This document shows positions 1-8,912 of a stretch of 64,000 bases of DNA, piece after piece. Within the stretch, counting starts at the first letter, position 1, and the number at the start of each line of letters is the position of its first letter. Both the position numbers and the translations under genes were made by a program. Source of the stretch: Streptomyces sp. NBC_01428 (GTDB lineage Bacteria; Actinomycetota; Actinomycetes; Streptomycetales; Streptomycetaceae); NCBI RefSeq assembly GCF_036231965.1, contig NZ_CP109499.1, positions 2,170,001-2,234,000 of the forward strand, read 5' to 3'. The notes under the pieces were generated by a model that saw only the letters and a program-made list of their open reading frames with translations, was not told the origin of the DNA and ran no database searches.

Positions 1-111
1 CTGGAGCAGCTGACGTCCCGCTCCCTGGCCCGCCCCCGCGACCTGATCGAGATGACCCTGGCCTTGGACGCGTACCGCCTGGCGGGAACGGGATCGGCGA
101 CGGCGCGGTGA
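1..111 (+). CDS. 3' end of an unidentified gene
   Basis: An open frame enters from the left edge and ends at a TGA at 109-111, giving the last 36 residues of a protein. The tail is arginine/alanine-rich and contains a helical-looking stretch (DLIEMTLALDAYRLAG). Too little remains to assign a family. The frame has the third-position G/C bias of a real Streptomyces gene. Confidence 0.55.
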   Translation: MEQLTSRSLARPRDLIEMTLALDAYRLAGTGSATAR

Positions 112-267
112 GGCCGGGCCGCCTCCGCCGGAGGAGGGTACGGGGGGCGCGCCGCCCGGTCCGCCGGGAGCCCGGGGACGGCCGCCGCAGGCGGTACGGG
201 GCGGTGTGGGGCCTGAGGGGCGCTCCGGCCGGGACCCCGGGGGTCGTGGCCGGTGCGCCCCGTGCGG

Positions 268-1419
268 TCAGGCCAGGAAGTCGCGCCCGATGTTCTCCGC
301 GACGCGTTCCAGGATGGGGCCCGCGTCGGCGATGCACTTGGCGATGTCGGGCTCGACCTCGGTGAGGGGGTAGGCCCGCCGGATCCCGGCGGTGCCGAGG
401 GCCTCCGGCCGCAGGGTGAGCCGGCCGCAGACCGCGACGACGTCCTTGCCCCCGGCGCGGGCGGCGGCCGCGACCCCGGCGGGAGCCTTGCCGTGCAGGG
501 TCTGCTCGTCGAGTGACCCCTCGCCGGTGATCACCAGGGTGGCCCGCTCCAGCGCGGGCGCGAACCCGAGGACGTCGAGCATGACCTCGATCCCGGCCCG
601 GAAGCGGGCGCCGAGGACGAGCGCGCCGTAGCCGATGCCGCCCGCGGCACCCGCGCCGGGCGCGGCGGCGTACTCGGCGGCCTTCGGCCCGATCGCCTTC
701 TCCAGAACCGTGGCGAAGTGCGCGAGCGCGGCGTCCAGCGTCGCCACGTCGTCGGGGCTCGCGCCCTTCTGCGGGCCGTAGACGGCGGGCGCCCCCTTGG
801 GCCCCGTCAGCGGGTTGTCCACGTCGCTGGCGAGGACGAGGTCGACGGAGGCGAGCCGTTCGTCCAGGCCGGACAGGTCCGCGGTGTCCACGTCACGCAG
901 CGCGGCGCCGCCGGGCGCCACCGGCGTACCGTCCGCGGCGAGGAAGCGCGCGCCGAGCGCGGCCAGCATGCCCGCGCCGCCGTCCGTGGTCGCGCTGCCG
1001 CCGACACCGAAGACGATGGTGCGCGCACCGGCGTCGAGCGCGGCGCGCAGCAGTTCACCGGAGCCGTACGTCGAGGCCGTGAGGGGCGCGAAGACGCCCT
1101 CGGGCAGCCGCTGCAAGCCGCTCGCCTCGGCCATCTCCACCACCGCGGTGTCCCCGCGCAGCGCGTACGCGGCGGTCACCTCGTCGCCCAGCGGCCCGGC
1201 GACCCGCACCTCGCGGCGCTCGAACCCGGCCGCGACCGCCGCGTCGACGGTGCCGTCGCCGCCGTCCGCCACGGGCAGCGACTCGACCTCGATCCGCGGC
1301 ACGGCCCGGCGCAGTCCGGCCGTCACACGCTCCGCGACCTGTACGGCCGTCAGCGATCCCTTGAACTTGTCCGCGGCGATGAGCACACGGGGGGTCCGAT
1401 CCACTGCAGCGTCCGCCAC
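268..1419 (-). CDS. glxK: Glycerate kinase (type 1)
   Basis: Predicted to phosphorylate glycerate with ATP in the cytoplasm, feeding glyoxylate/serine carbon into glycolysis. The protein (383 aa, the usual length for the GarK/GlxK family) opens with the family signature around residues 10-20 (IAADKFKGSL). It also has the glycine-rich FGVGGSATTDGGAG segment and a C-terminal ITGEGSLDEQT segment, both typical of glycerate kinases. An ATG 11 codons upstream is possible, but the GTG chosen here is preceded by AAGGGG at suitable spacing. The gene stands alone; its neighbour at 1683 is transcribed divergently. Confidence 0.9.
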   Translation of the reverse strand: MADAAVDRTPRVLIAADKFKGSLTAVQVAERVTAGLRRAVPRIEVESLPVADGGDGTVDAAVAAGFERREVRVAGPLGDEVTAAYALRGDTAVVEMAEASGLQRLPEGVFAPLTASTYGSGELLRAALDAGARTIVFGVGGSATTDGGAGMLAALGARFLAADGTPVAPGGAALRDVDTADLSGLDERLASVDLVLASDVDNPLTGPKGAPAVYGPQKGASPDDVATLDAALAHFATVLEKAIGPKAAEYAAAPGAGAAGGIGYGALVLGARFRAGIEVMLDVLGFAPALERATLVITGEGSLDEQTLHGKAPAGVAAAARAGGKDVVAVCGRLTLRPEALGTAGIRRAYPLTEVEPDIAKCIADAGPILERVAENIGRDFLA

Positions 1420-1682
1420 CTTGCATTCCCCTTGCTTTCGGGCCTTGCACACGTCAAGGCAGTCGCGCCGCTGCGACCTTAACCGCAGGAAGCCCTCGCC
1501 GTCATGCCCCGCCCGACCTGCGGGACGGTCCGCGGCCGCGCTCCCGGCCCCGCGCCGGGGGCCCGCGGAACGTGACGCTCCGTGACGGCCGGGCAGGGGT
1601 GTGCGGCCGGTCGAGGCGGGTGCGGCGGGTGCCCGGGGCGGCGCGTCCGGGCTGTGGGCGGCGGGCTCGTTACCCTTTCCGG

Positions 1683-2177
1683 ATGACCACGTCGGACTTC
1701 GCCGCGTACATCGCCGGCCTGCCGCGGGTGCTCGCCGCGGCCGCCGCTCTCTTCCGCGACGCCGAAGGGAACGTCCTGCTCGTCGAGCCGAACTACCGCG
1801 AGGGCTGGGGTCTTCCGGGCGGCACGGTGGAGTCGGACGACGGCGAGAGTCCGCGCCAGGGAGCGCGCCGCGAGACGGCCGAGGAGATCGGCCTCGACGT
1901 GGAGCTCGGCCGGCTCCTGGCGGTCGACTGGGTGCGGGGACCCGGCCGCCCGCCGCTGGTGGCCTACCTGTACGACGGCGGCGTCCTCGGCGACGGCGAC
2001 TTCGACGCGATCCGGCTGCAGGAGGAGGAGCTGCTGTCCTGGCGTCTGGTGCCGCGCGCGGAGCTGTCCGCGTATCTGCCGGGCGCCTCGGGCCGGCGCG
2101 TCCTCGTGGCGCTGGACGTGCTGGAGCGGGAGAGCGCGGGGGCGGCGGAGCTGGAGAACGGCCACCGGGTGGGCTGA
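1683..2177 (+). CDS. Nudix hydrolase
   Basis: A 164-aa Nudix-fold pyrophosphohydrolase, expected to hydrolyse a nucleoside-diphosphate-linked substrate with Mg2+. The Nudix box is recognisable in the first half of the protein: GGTVESDDGE followed by RETAEEIG, with one extra residue compared with the standard spacing. The rest has the mixed beta/alpha pattern and acidic C-terminal third usual for the family. The ATG at 1683 is chosen because the longer open frame upstream is arginine-rich shadow sequence. The substrate cannot be read from the sequence. The gene converges with the SHOCT gene, 16 bp away. Confidence 0.85.
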   Translation: MTTSDFAAYIAGLPRVLAAAAALFRDAEGNVLLVEPNYREGWGLPGGTVESDDGESPRQGARRETAEEIGLDVELGRLLAVDWVRGPGRPPLVAYLYDGGVLGDGDFDAIRLQEEELLSWRLVPRAELSAYLPGASGRRVLVALDVLERESAGAAELENGHRVG

Positions 2178-2193
2178 ACGCCCGAGGAACCGC

Positions 2194-2478
2194 TCAGCCG
2201 AGGATGCGGCGCTTCTGCTCCTCGAACTCCGCCTCGGTGAGGACGCCCTGGTTCTTGAGGTCGCCCAGCTGCTTCAGCTGGTCGATCTTGCTGGTCATGT
2301 CGGCGCCGGGCGGCGGGGGCGGGGGCGCGGCGGCCGGTGCGGGCTCCTGGTAAGCCTGGGCCGGCGCCTCCTGCTGGGCCCAGCGCCCCGCCTGACGGCG
2401 TGACACGCGGTTGGAGACGGCGGTGGCCGTACCGGCCACCACGGCGGTGCGGGCGACCCCGCGAAGGAGACCTGGCAC
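2194..2478 (-). CDS. SHOCT-domain small protein
   Basis: A 94-aa protein with a basic/hydrophobic N-terminal segment (GVARTAVVAGTATAVSNRVSRR), a Pro/Ala-rich linker ending in a run of six prolines, and a C-terminal SHOCT domain (about residues 62-94). The SHOCT domain shows the expected pattern: QLKQLGDLKNQGVLTEAEF followed by EEQKRRILG. SHOCT is a short helical oligomerisation/interaction module often found at the C-termini of actinobacterial membrane-associated proteins. The cellular role is unknown. Confidence 0.85.
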   Translation of the reverse strand: MPGLLRGVARTAVVAGTATAVSNRVSRRQAGRWAQQEAPAQAYQEPAPAAAPPPPPPGADMTSKIDQLKQLGDLKNQGVLTEAEFEEQKRRILG

Positions 2479-2788
2479 GGCGTTTTCCTTTCACGCACAC
2501 AGCAGTTGAAAGAGCCGGAACGGAATGCGGCCGCGCGCCCGTTCTTCCGGTGCGCGGAGCATTCCGACGCCCGACGCGCACGGCCGGAAGAAATCCCTGC
2601 GTTCCGGGCCGGACCGCTCCGGACAGACCTTTCCATTCCAGCACCGCGGGGCTTCTTCCGCACCTCGATCCGGGTTCGGCCACCCCCTTTTCCCGAGATC
2701 TGCCGGTCCGTCATTCCCGTGGCAAGCTGAATCGTGGGCCACCGGCCGTCACCGGCCGATGGTGAGGTCTACGCACAAGGAGCTCGCG
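2479..2788. promoter_or_regulatory. Divergent intergenic region
   Basis: About 310 bp without a convincing gene lie between the leftward SHOCT gene and the rightward membrane-protein gene, so this must hold both promoters. It is less G+C-rich than the flanking genes in its left part. Several open frames cross it but have arginine-rich shadow composition. I see no clear operator or hairpin. Confidence 0.4.
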
Positions 2789-3217
2789 ATGACTACGACG
2801 GATACGCACCGGCGCGACACCGGTGGCAGTTCGGGAATGTGGGTGTCCGGCTGGACCGCCTTCGCCGGGGTCATGATGATCTTCGGTGGCGCGATGGCCA
2901 TCTTCGAGGGCATCTCCGCCATCGCGAAGGACGATGTCTTCGTCACCACCCGCAACTACACGTACAGCTTCAATCTGACGAGCTGGGGCTGGATCCACCT
3001 CGTCCTCGGCATCCTCGTCGTGATCGCGGGCCTCGCCCTGTTCCGGGGCATGCTGTGGGCCCGCATCGTCGGTGTCGCCCTGGCCGGCCTCTCCATGATC
3101 GCCAACTTCATGTGGCTGCCGTACCAGCCGGTATGGGCGATCGTGCTGATCGCCATCGACGCGTTCGTGATCTGGGCGCTGTGTGTGGGCCCGGGCCGCG
3201 AGGCGCACGCCCGGTAG
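2789..3217 (+). CDS. DUF7144-type four-helix membrane protein
   Basis: A 142-aa integral membrane protein of unknown function with four predicted transmembrane helices: about residues 20-45, 70-90, 95-115 and 118-135. It has the typical GMWVSGWTAFAGVMMIFGG opening after a short polar N-terminus, and the central segment WGWIHLVLGILVVIAGLALF, both characteristic of a small membrane family widespread in Streptomyces. The start at 2789 follows an AAGGAG at good spacing. The gene is followed by a strong hairpin shared with the convergent gene on the other strand. Confidence 0.85.
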   Translation: MTTTDTHRRDTGGSSGMWVSGWTAFAGVMMIFGGAMAIFEGISAIAKDDVFVTTRNYTYSFNLTSWGWIHLVLGILVVIAGLALFRGMLWARIVGVALAGLSMIANFMWLPYQPVWAIVLIAIDAFVIWALCVGPGREAHAR

Positions 3218-3256
3218 ACCACCGCGACACCCCGGTCACCCGGGGTTCGACCTGAC

Positions 3257-3296
3257 ACGGGAGTGGCCCCGCACCTCGGTGCGGGGCCACTCCCGT
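3257..3296. terminator. Bidirectional hairpin terminator
   Basis: A perfect 18-bp inverted repeat (3257-3274 and 3279-3296) with a CTCG tetraloop lies between two convergent genes ending at 3217 and 3343. It is symmetrical and so could stop transcription from both sides. No T-run follows, as is common in high-G+C actinobacteria. Confidence 0.85.
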
Positions 3297-3342
3297 ATCC
3301 AGGTCGTCGCTGCCGTCGGGCCGGGTCCTGTCGGGCGGGCTC

Positions 3343-3786
3343 CTATCCGGCGTCCGTCTCGTCGAGGGCGGCGAGGACGGCCGGTACGGGGATGCGGCCG
3401 GAGGCGACCATCTGGGCGCCGCCGCGGCGCAGGGCGGTGGCGAAGGGCGCGGCCCACAGGTTCTCGTAGACGAGGATGCCGGCGGAGTTGCCGGGCTCCA
3501 GCGCCTGGCCGGCCTCCGCGATGTCGTCCTCGCCCAGCAGGCCCGAGGAGGCGCCCTCGAACACGGCGAGGTCGAGTGCCCCGTCGCCGGTCAGGTCGGC
3601 GATCTCCAGGCCGACCACGGATCCGTCCTCGTCCTTCTTCACGAACAGCAGGTCGAGAATGCGGATGAGTCCGCGGTCCACCAGGTCGACCAGGAGGGGA
3701 AATCCCTCGCCGGTCATTCGGCTGCCGGGAAACTCGATGACCACATAGTCGATCGGTCCCATCTCGACGAATTCGTCTTCGCTCAC
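3343..3786 (-). CDS. DUF6325 (DUF1269-like) family protein
   Basis: A 147-aa protein of unknown function with the actinobacterial DUF6325 pattern. An N-terminal GPIDYVVIEFPG beta strand is followed by LVDRGLIRILDLLFVKKDEDG, a helical middle with GLLGEDDIAEAG, and a C-terminal SAGILVYENLWAAPFATALRRGGAQMVASGRIP. The last part resembles proteins once labelled membrane protein DUF1269, but no real transmembrane helix is visible. The GTG start at 3786 has an AGGGA-like ribosome-binding site; ATG 3762 is an alternative. Confidence 0.75.
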   Translation of the reverse strand: MSEDEFVEMGPIDYVVIEFPGSRMTGEGFPLLVDLVDRGLIRILDLLFVKKDEDGSVVGLEIADLTGDGALDLAVFEGASSGLLGEDDIAEAGQALEPGNSAGILVYENLWAAPFATALRRGGAQMVASGRIPVPAVLAALDETDAG

Positions 3787-3905
3787 GGCTTCATCCCTGG
3801 GTGGTCGCGGAATTCCCCCTGTCCCCAATTCCTCTCCATTGCAGCACCGGACGGATGCCGACGCACTTTCGCGATGTGCCGCGCACGCGGCCGGCGGCGT
3901 ACGCG

Positions 3906-4550
3906 TCACGCGGTCAGTCCGTAGATGCTCTTGCCGACCAGCCACAGGCCCAGGAACAGCACCAGCGACACGAGGGCCTGTTCCTGGTGGCCCTCCAGCC
4001 AGGTGCGCAGTCTCCCGAGCCGCACGGCGGCCGAGCGGGGGGCGAACGTCGCGTAGAGCTCCATGGCCAGCAGGCTGGACGAGGCCAGCAGGCAGTAGCC
4101 CATGAGTGCCGCGTACGACGCGAAGTGCGCGAGGTCGGCCTCGACGACGGTGGCGGCGCCGGCCGCGACCATGCCCCAGGGCTGGAGGAGCAGCGCGAGA
4201 CCGGCCGCGGACCACGGGGAGATGCGTTCGACGCGTGACATGAACCCGGAGGACCTGTGCCGTGTGCCGATCCGGCGGCGGGTGCGTTCCGCGTACCAGA
4301 GGAGGCCGACGCCGACGGCCAGTTTGACGGCCAGGGCGGCGGTGGACGGCGAGGAGTTCGCGGCCGGTGGCTTGCCGCCGGTCATGAGCAGCACGACGGC
4401 GATGATGCCGACGAAGGTGGCGAGCCACGTGAGGAGGAAGGCGAGGCCGTTCCAGATGCCGTTGCGGGCCGAGAGCACCAGCACGAACCCGGTGACCGGC
4501 AGCGGGTTCAGGGCGATCGCCAGACCGATGAGGACCAGGTCAAGGACCAT
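3906..4550 (-). CDS. GAP-family (Sap-like) membrane transporter
   Basis: A 214-aa polytopic membrane protein of the GAP family, related to mycobacterial Sap proteins that help export cell-envelope glycolipids. About six hydrophobic helices can be drawn, starting with MVLDLVLIGLAIALNPLP; the NPLP motif in the first helix is family-typical. A cytoplasmic basic loop (ERTRRRIGTRHR) sits in the middle. ATG 4550 fits the family N-terminus and has GGGAG upstream; ATG 4607, also with a good ribosome-binding site, would add 19 residues. The substrate is unknown. Confidence 0.75.
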   Translation of the reverse strand: MVLDLVLIGLAIALNPLPVTGFVLVLSARNGIWNGLAFLLTWLATFVGIIAVVLLMTGGKPPAANSSPSTAALAVKLAVGVGLLWYAERTRRRIGTRHRSSGFMSRVERISPWSAAGLALLLQPWGMVAAGAATVVEADLAHFASYAALMGYCLLASSSLLAMELYATFAPRSAAVRLGRLRTWLEGHQEQALVSLVLFLGLWLVGKSIYGLTA

Positions 4551-4781
4551 CGCCGCTCCCGCGTCTCCTCGCACGGCCCACCGTCGCGGCACCGCACACG
4601 TCTTCATCGTCCGCTCCCCCGTCCCGCTCCACAAATCAGCGGCGGCAGGGGGGGCCGAAGGGGGCATCCTGCCCGACTCGCCGGACATATCGCCCGGCGA
4701 TACCGTGATGACGGGGCCGGGTGTCCTCTTCGACCGGCTTCGACCGGCGGGCCCGGACCACGACGCCAGGACGGTGGCCGT

Positions 4782-6200
4782 ATGACCCCCAAACATCCGG
4801 CCGACGGCCGGACCCCGCACCGCACGCCGAAGGAACGGGCCGCGCTCGGCAAGGCCGCCCGCGCCTCGGTGCCCCGCTCCAGCCACGCGGACTTCACGCC
4901 CTCCCCGAAGCGGACCGACCCGGTCGACGTCGTGGAGGGGCAGTCGGCGAACCGGCTGTCCGAGCTGATCCCCATCCGCTACGGCCGGATGACCGAGTCG
5001 CCGTTCCGCTTCTACCGTGGGGCCGCCGCCATCATGGCCGCGGACCTCGCCGACACCCCCCGCTCCGGCATCAGGGCCCAACTCTGCGGTGACGCACATC
5101 TGTTGAACTTCCGGCTGCTCGCCTCCCCGGAGCGCCGGCTGATGTTCGACATCAACGACTTCGACGAGACGCTGCCGGGACCGTGGGAGTGGGACGTCAA
5201 GCGGCTGTCCGCCAGCTTCGTCATCGCGGGCCGGGCCAACGGCTTCAGCACCAAGGAGCGGGCCGCCATCGTGCGGGCGACCGTGCGCTCCTACCGCGAG
5301 TGGATGCGCCGCTTCGCGGAGATGGGCAACCTCCCCGTCTGGTACACGCAGTTCGACGAGGAGTGGGTGAAGACCCACTTCGCCGGGGAGCTGAGCGCGC
5401 GGGCCCGCGACCGCTGGTCGCAGTCGGCCGCCAAGGCACGGACCCGGGACAGCGCCCACGCCTTCGGCAAGCTCACCCACATCGTGGACGGCAGGGCCCG
5501 CATCACCTCGGACCCGCCGCTCATCACCCCGCTGGACGAGCTGCTCCCCGACGTCGAACGCAGCGCGCTGGAACGGGAGTTCCGCAGACTGCTCGGGCGC
5601 TACGGGCACAGTCTGAACTCCGACCGGCGGTTCCTGCTGGAGCAGTACCGGATCGCCGACGTGGCCCGCAAGGTGGTCGGCGTGGGCAGTGTGGGCACCC
5701 GCTGCTGGATCATCCTGCTGCTCGGCCGGGACGACGGCGACCCGCTGCTCCTCCAGGCCAAGGAGGCCGACGAGTCGGTGCTCGCACCGTTCGCCGGTGC
5801 CAGCGCGTACCGCACGCAGGGCGAGCGGGTCGTCGCGGGGCAGCGCCTCATGCAGGCCACCAGCGACATCTTCCTCGGCTGGGAGCGGGCCGACGGCATC
5901 GACGGCCGCCGACGGGACTTCTACCTGCGGCAGTTGAGGGACTGGAAGGGCATCGCGCAGCCCGAGGCCATGGTGCCGTCGGGCATGCGCGCCTTCGGCG
6001 AGCTCTGCGGCGCGACGCTGGCGCGCGCCCACGCGCGCTCGGGCGACCGGATCGCGATCGCCGCGTATCTGGGCGGCGGTGACGTCTTCGACCGCGCGCT
6101 GGCCACGTTCGCCGAGCGCTACGCCGACCAGAACGAGAAGGATCACCGGGCACTCGTCGACGCCGTCCGCTCGGGACGGGTCGAGGCTCAGGCGGCCTGA
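4782..6200 (+). CDS. DUF2252 family protein (kinase-like fold)
   Basis: A 472-aa cytoplasmic protein of the DUF2252 family, which is distantly related to aminoglycoside-phosphotransferase/kinase folds. Family landmarks are RFYRGAAAIMAADLA (about residue 78), the CGDAHLLNF loop (about 104), FDINDFDETLPGPWEWDVKRL (about 122) and a distal LLLQAKEA segment. The GDxHxxN and D-F-D segments resemble catalytic and metal-binding loops of small-molecule kinases. The gene is followed after 13 bp by a GH15 glucoamylase/trehalase-type gene with a strong ribosome-binding site, so the two are probably an operon. The substrate is unknown. Confidence 0.8.
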   Translation: MTPKHPADGRTPHRTPKERAALGKAARASVPRSSHADFTPSPKRTDPVDVVEGQSANRLSELIPIRYGRMTESPFRFYRGAAAIMAADLADTPRSGIRAQLCGDAHLLNFRLLASPERRLMFDINDFDETLPGPWEWDVKRLSASFVIAGRANGFSTKERAAIVRATVRSYREWMRRFAEMGNLPVWYTQFDEEWVKTHFAGELSARARDRWSQSAAKARTRDSAHAFGKLTHIVDGRARITSDPPLITPLDELLPDVERSALEREFRRLLGRYGHSLNSDRRFLLEQYRIADVARKVVGVGSVGTRCWIILLLGRDDGDPLLLQAKEADESVLAPFAGASAYRTQGERVVAGQRLMQATSDIFLGWERADGIDGRRRDFYLRQLRDWKGIAQPEAMVPSGMRAFGELCGATLARAHARSGDRIAIAAYLGGGDVFDRALATFAERYADQNEKDHRALVDAVRSGRVEAQAA

Positions 6201-6213
6201 GGAGGAGAGCAGC

Positions 6214-8043
6214 ATGGAACGCTATCCGCCGATCGCCGACCACGGGCTCATCGGGGACCTGCAGACGGCGGCCCTGGTGTCCTCCCAGGGCGTGATCAAC
6301 TGGTTCGCGGCGCCGCGCTTCGACTCCCCCAGCGTCTTCGCCTCGCTCCTGGACCACGACGGCGGCGGCTACTTCCGGCTCGCGCCCGAGCACCCCGAGG
6401 GGACCTGGAAGCAGCTGTACTACCCCGACACCGCCCTGCTGGTGACACGCTTCATGTCCCCGGACGGCGTGGGCGAGGTCATCGACCACATGCCGGTCCT
6501 CACCGACAGGACACCGACCGACCGCCACACCATCGTGCGGGTGGTGCGGTGTGTGCGCGGCACCGTGCACTTCGCCCTGGAGTGCCGGCCCCGGTTCGAC
6601 TACGCGCGGGCCGACCACGAACTCGAACTGACCGCCGACCGGGCCACGTTCCGGGCGCCGGGCACGACGGCCCACCTCCAGGGCGGCATCCCGTTCGAAC
6701 GCGACGGGAAGGACGTGCGGGGCGGTATCACCCTGCGCAACGGGGAGACGGCGGGTGCCGTGTTCACGGTGTGCGGAGCGGACGACGACGCCCCGCCGAC
6801 ACCCGACGTCGACGCGATCACCGAGGGCCTGTGGAACAACGTCGACTTCTGGCAGCGGTGGGTGCGCACCTCCAACTACCGGGGCCGCTGGACGGAGATG
6901 GTGCACCGCTCCGCGATCACCCTCAAGCTCCTCACGTACGCGCCCACCGGCGCCCCGGTCGCCGCCGCCACGATGGGGCTGCCCGAGCAGGTCGGCGGGG
7001 AGCGCAACTGGGACTACCGCTACACGTGGGTGCGGGACGGTTCCCTGTCGGTGCGCGCGCTCCTCGACCTCGGATACGTGGAGGAGGCGACGCAGTTCAC
7101 GCGCTGGCTCGGCGAACGCTTCGCGGCCCGCAAGGGATCCGAGGACGAACCCCTCCAGATCATGTACCGGGTCGACGGCGACCCGGACCTCACGGAGGAG
7201 ATCCTGGAGCACTTCGAGGGCTACCGAGGCTCGTACCCCGTCCGCGTGGGCAACGCCGCCTCGGACCAGTTGCAGCTCGACATCTACGGCGAGGCCCTGT
7301 ACGCCCTGGCGCAGGGCCGCGACGTGGGTGAACAGGCGGGCTATCACGGCTGGAAGGGCCTGGCCGGCATGCTCGACTGGCTCGCCGACTCCTGGGACCG
7401 GCCCGACGAGGGCATCTGGGAGACCCGCGGCGGACGCAAGGACTTCACGTACAGCCGGGTGATGTGCTGGGCCGCCTTCGACCGGGGCCTGAAGCTGGCG
7501 GCCGAGTTCAGCAGGCCGGCCGACACCGAGCGCTGGACGCGGGCCCGGGACGCGATCCTCGAACAGGTCATGGAACGCGGCTGGAGCGAGAAGGAACAGG
7601 CGCTGGTCCAGCACTACGAGGGCGATGTGCTCGACGCGTCGCTGCTGCTGGCGCCCCGCGTCGGCTTCATCTCGCCGCGCAGCCCCGGCTGGCTGTCCAC
7701 CCTCGACGCCATGGAACGCGTCCTCGTCTCCGACAGCCTGGTCTACCGCTACGACCCCGAGGCCTCGCCCGACGGGCTGCGGGGATCCGAGGGGACGTTC
7801 AGCCTCTGCACGTTCCTGTACGTCGACGCCCTCGCCCGGGCGGGACGCCTCCCCCAGGCCCGCTACACCTTCGAGAAGATGCAGACGTACGCCAACCATG
7901 TCGGCCTGTTCGCGGAGGAGATCGGCCCGAGCGGCGAACAGCTCGGCAACGTCCCGCAGGCCTTCACCCACCTGTCGCTCATCATGGCGGCGACGACCCT
8001 GGACGAGTCCCTGGACCGCGCCCTCGACCTGCGGGCCCGCTGA
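6214..8043 (+). CDS. Glycoside hydrolase family 15 (glucoamylase/trehalase type)
   Basis: A 609-aa cytoplasmic protein with the two-part GH15 architecture: an N-terminal beta-sandwich (about residues 1-230) and an (alpha/alpha)6 barrel. Landmarks are IADHGLIGDLQTAALVS at the start, GERNWDYRYTWVRDGS (about 265-280), which is near-invariant in bacterial GH15, and a C-terminal FAEEIGPSGEQLGN segment expected to carry the second catalytic acid. Mycobacterial relatives are trehalases, whereas others release glucose from dextrins, so the substrate is open. The ribosome-binding site GGAGGAG and the 13-bp gap tie it to the DUF2252 gene upstream. Confidence 0.9.
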   Translation: MERYPPIADHGLIGDLQTAALVSSQGVINWFAAPRFDSPSVFASLLDHDGGGYFRLAPEHPEGTWKQLYYPDTALLVTRFMSPDGVGEVIDHMPVLTDRTPTDRHTIVRVVRCVRGTVHFALECRPRFDYARADHELELTADRATFRAPGTTAHLQGGIPFERDGKDVRGGITLRNGETAGAVFTVCGADDDAPPTPDVDAITEGLWNNVDFWQRWVRTSNYRGRWTEMVHRSAITLKLLTYAPTGAPVAAATMGLPEQVGGERNWDYRYTWVRDGSLSVRALLDLGYVEEATQFTRWLGERFAARKGSEDEPLQIMYRVDGDPDLTEEILEHFEGYRGSYPVRVGNAASDQLQLDIYGEALYALAQGRDVGEQAGYHGWKGLAGMLDWLADSWDRPDEGIWETRGGRKDFTYSRVMCWAAFDRGLKLAAEFSRPADTERWTRARDAILEQVMERGWSEKEQALVQHYEGDVLDASLLLAPRVGFISPRSPGWLSTLDAMERVLVSDSLVYRYDPEASPDGLRGSEGTFSLCTFLYVDALARAGRLPQARYTFEKMQTYANHVGLFAEEIGPSGEQLGNVPQAFTHLSLIMAATTLDESLDRALDLRAR

Positions 8044-8159
8044 GCCACCGCCCCGCCGACGTTCTGCCCCTCTGACCTTTTGGTCTCTGGCCTCCGGCCT
8101 CTGACCCGCGCGAAGATATCCGGTCGCCGCCCCGCCCCCGTCGCCCTACCCTCGACGAC

Positions 8160-8894
8160 ATGACCAGGCCCCTCGTCGCCGTCCTCAGTGGCGCAGGCAT
8201 CTCCACCGACTCCGGCATCCCCGACTACCGCGGCCCGAACGGGCTGTGGCGGCAGGACCCGGAGGCCGAGAAGCTCGTCACCTACGAGTACTACATGGGC
8301 GATCCGGAGATCAGGCGGCGGGCCTGGCGGATGCGGCGGGACAGCGGGGCCCTCGGCGCGGAGCCGAACGGCGCGCACCGGGCGGTGGCGGAGCTGGAGA
8401 GGTCCGGTGTGCCCGTGCGGGTGATCACGCAGAACGTCGACGGGCTGCACCAGCTCGCCGGGATGCCCGCCCGCAAGGTCCTCGAACTGCACGGCACCGC
8501 GCGGGCCGTGGTGTGCACCGCGTGTCACGACCGGACGCCCATGGAGGACGCCCTCGCCCGTGTCGACGCCGGTGAGGACGATCCCGGCTGCCTGGCCTGC
8601 GGCGGGATCCTCAAGCCGGCGACCGTGCTGTTCGGTGAACGGCTCGACCCGGTCGTTCTCGGTCAGGCGGCAGCGATCGCCAAGGCCTGCCAGGTGTTCA
8701 TCGCCGTCGGCAGCAGTCTCCAGGTCCATCCCGCCGCCGGGCTCGCGGGCGTGGCCGCCGACCACGGGGCCCGCCTCGTCGTCGTCAACGCCGAGGCCAC
8801 CCCGTACGACGAGATCGCCGACGAGGTCGTACGGGAGCCGATCGGCAGCGCGCTGCCCGCGCTGCTGGGCGCGCTCGGTTCCGAAGGCGGCTAG
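8160..8894 (+). CDS. Sir2-family NAD-dependent protein deacylase
   Basis: A 244-aa sirtuin that removes acyl groups from lysines using NAD+. The NAD-binding loop GAGISTDSGIPDYRG is near residue 11, QNVDGLH near 90 and the catalytic His lies in ELHGTA (about 110). The Zn2+ site is formed by two CxxC pairs, CTAC and CLAC, and the C-terminal Rossmann segment is IAVGSSLQVHPAAGL. It is short, like bacterial CobB proteins, with no N-terminal extension. It converges with ogt, 18 bp away, and appears to be a single-gene unit. Confidence 0.92.
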   Translation: MTRPLVAVLSGAGISTDSGIPDYRGPNGLWRQDPEAEKLVTYEYYMGDPEIRRRAWRMRRDSGALGAEPNGAHRAVAELERSGVPVRVITQNVDGLHQLAGMPARKVLELHGTARAVVCTACHDRTPMEDALARVDAGEDDPGCLACGGILKPATVLFGERLDPVVLGQAAAIAKACQVFIAVGSSLQVHPAAGLAGVAADHGARLVVVNAEATPYDEIADEVVREPIGSALPALLGALGSEGG

Positions 8895-8912
8895 GGGCGC
8901 TGGGCGGGGCGG

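Noticed and set aside
3906..6215. 769-residue open frame on the minus strand across DUF2252
   Set aside because: Antisense to a clear DUF2252 gene; only its C-terminal part (3906-4550) is the real GAP-family protein, and the rest has shadow composition.
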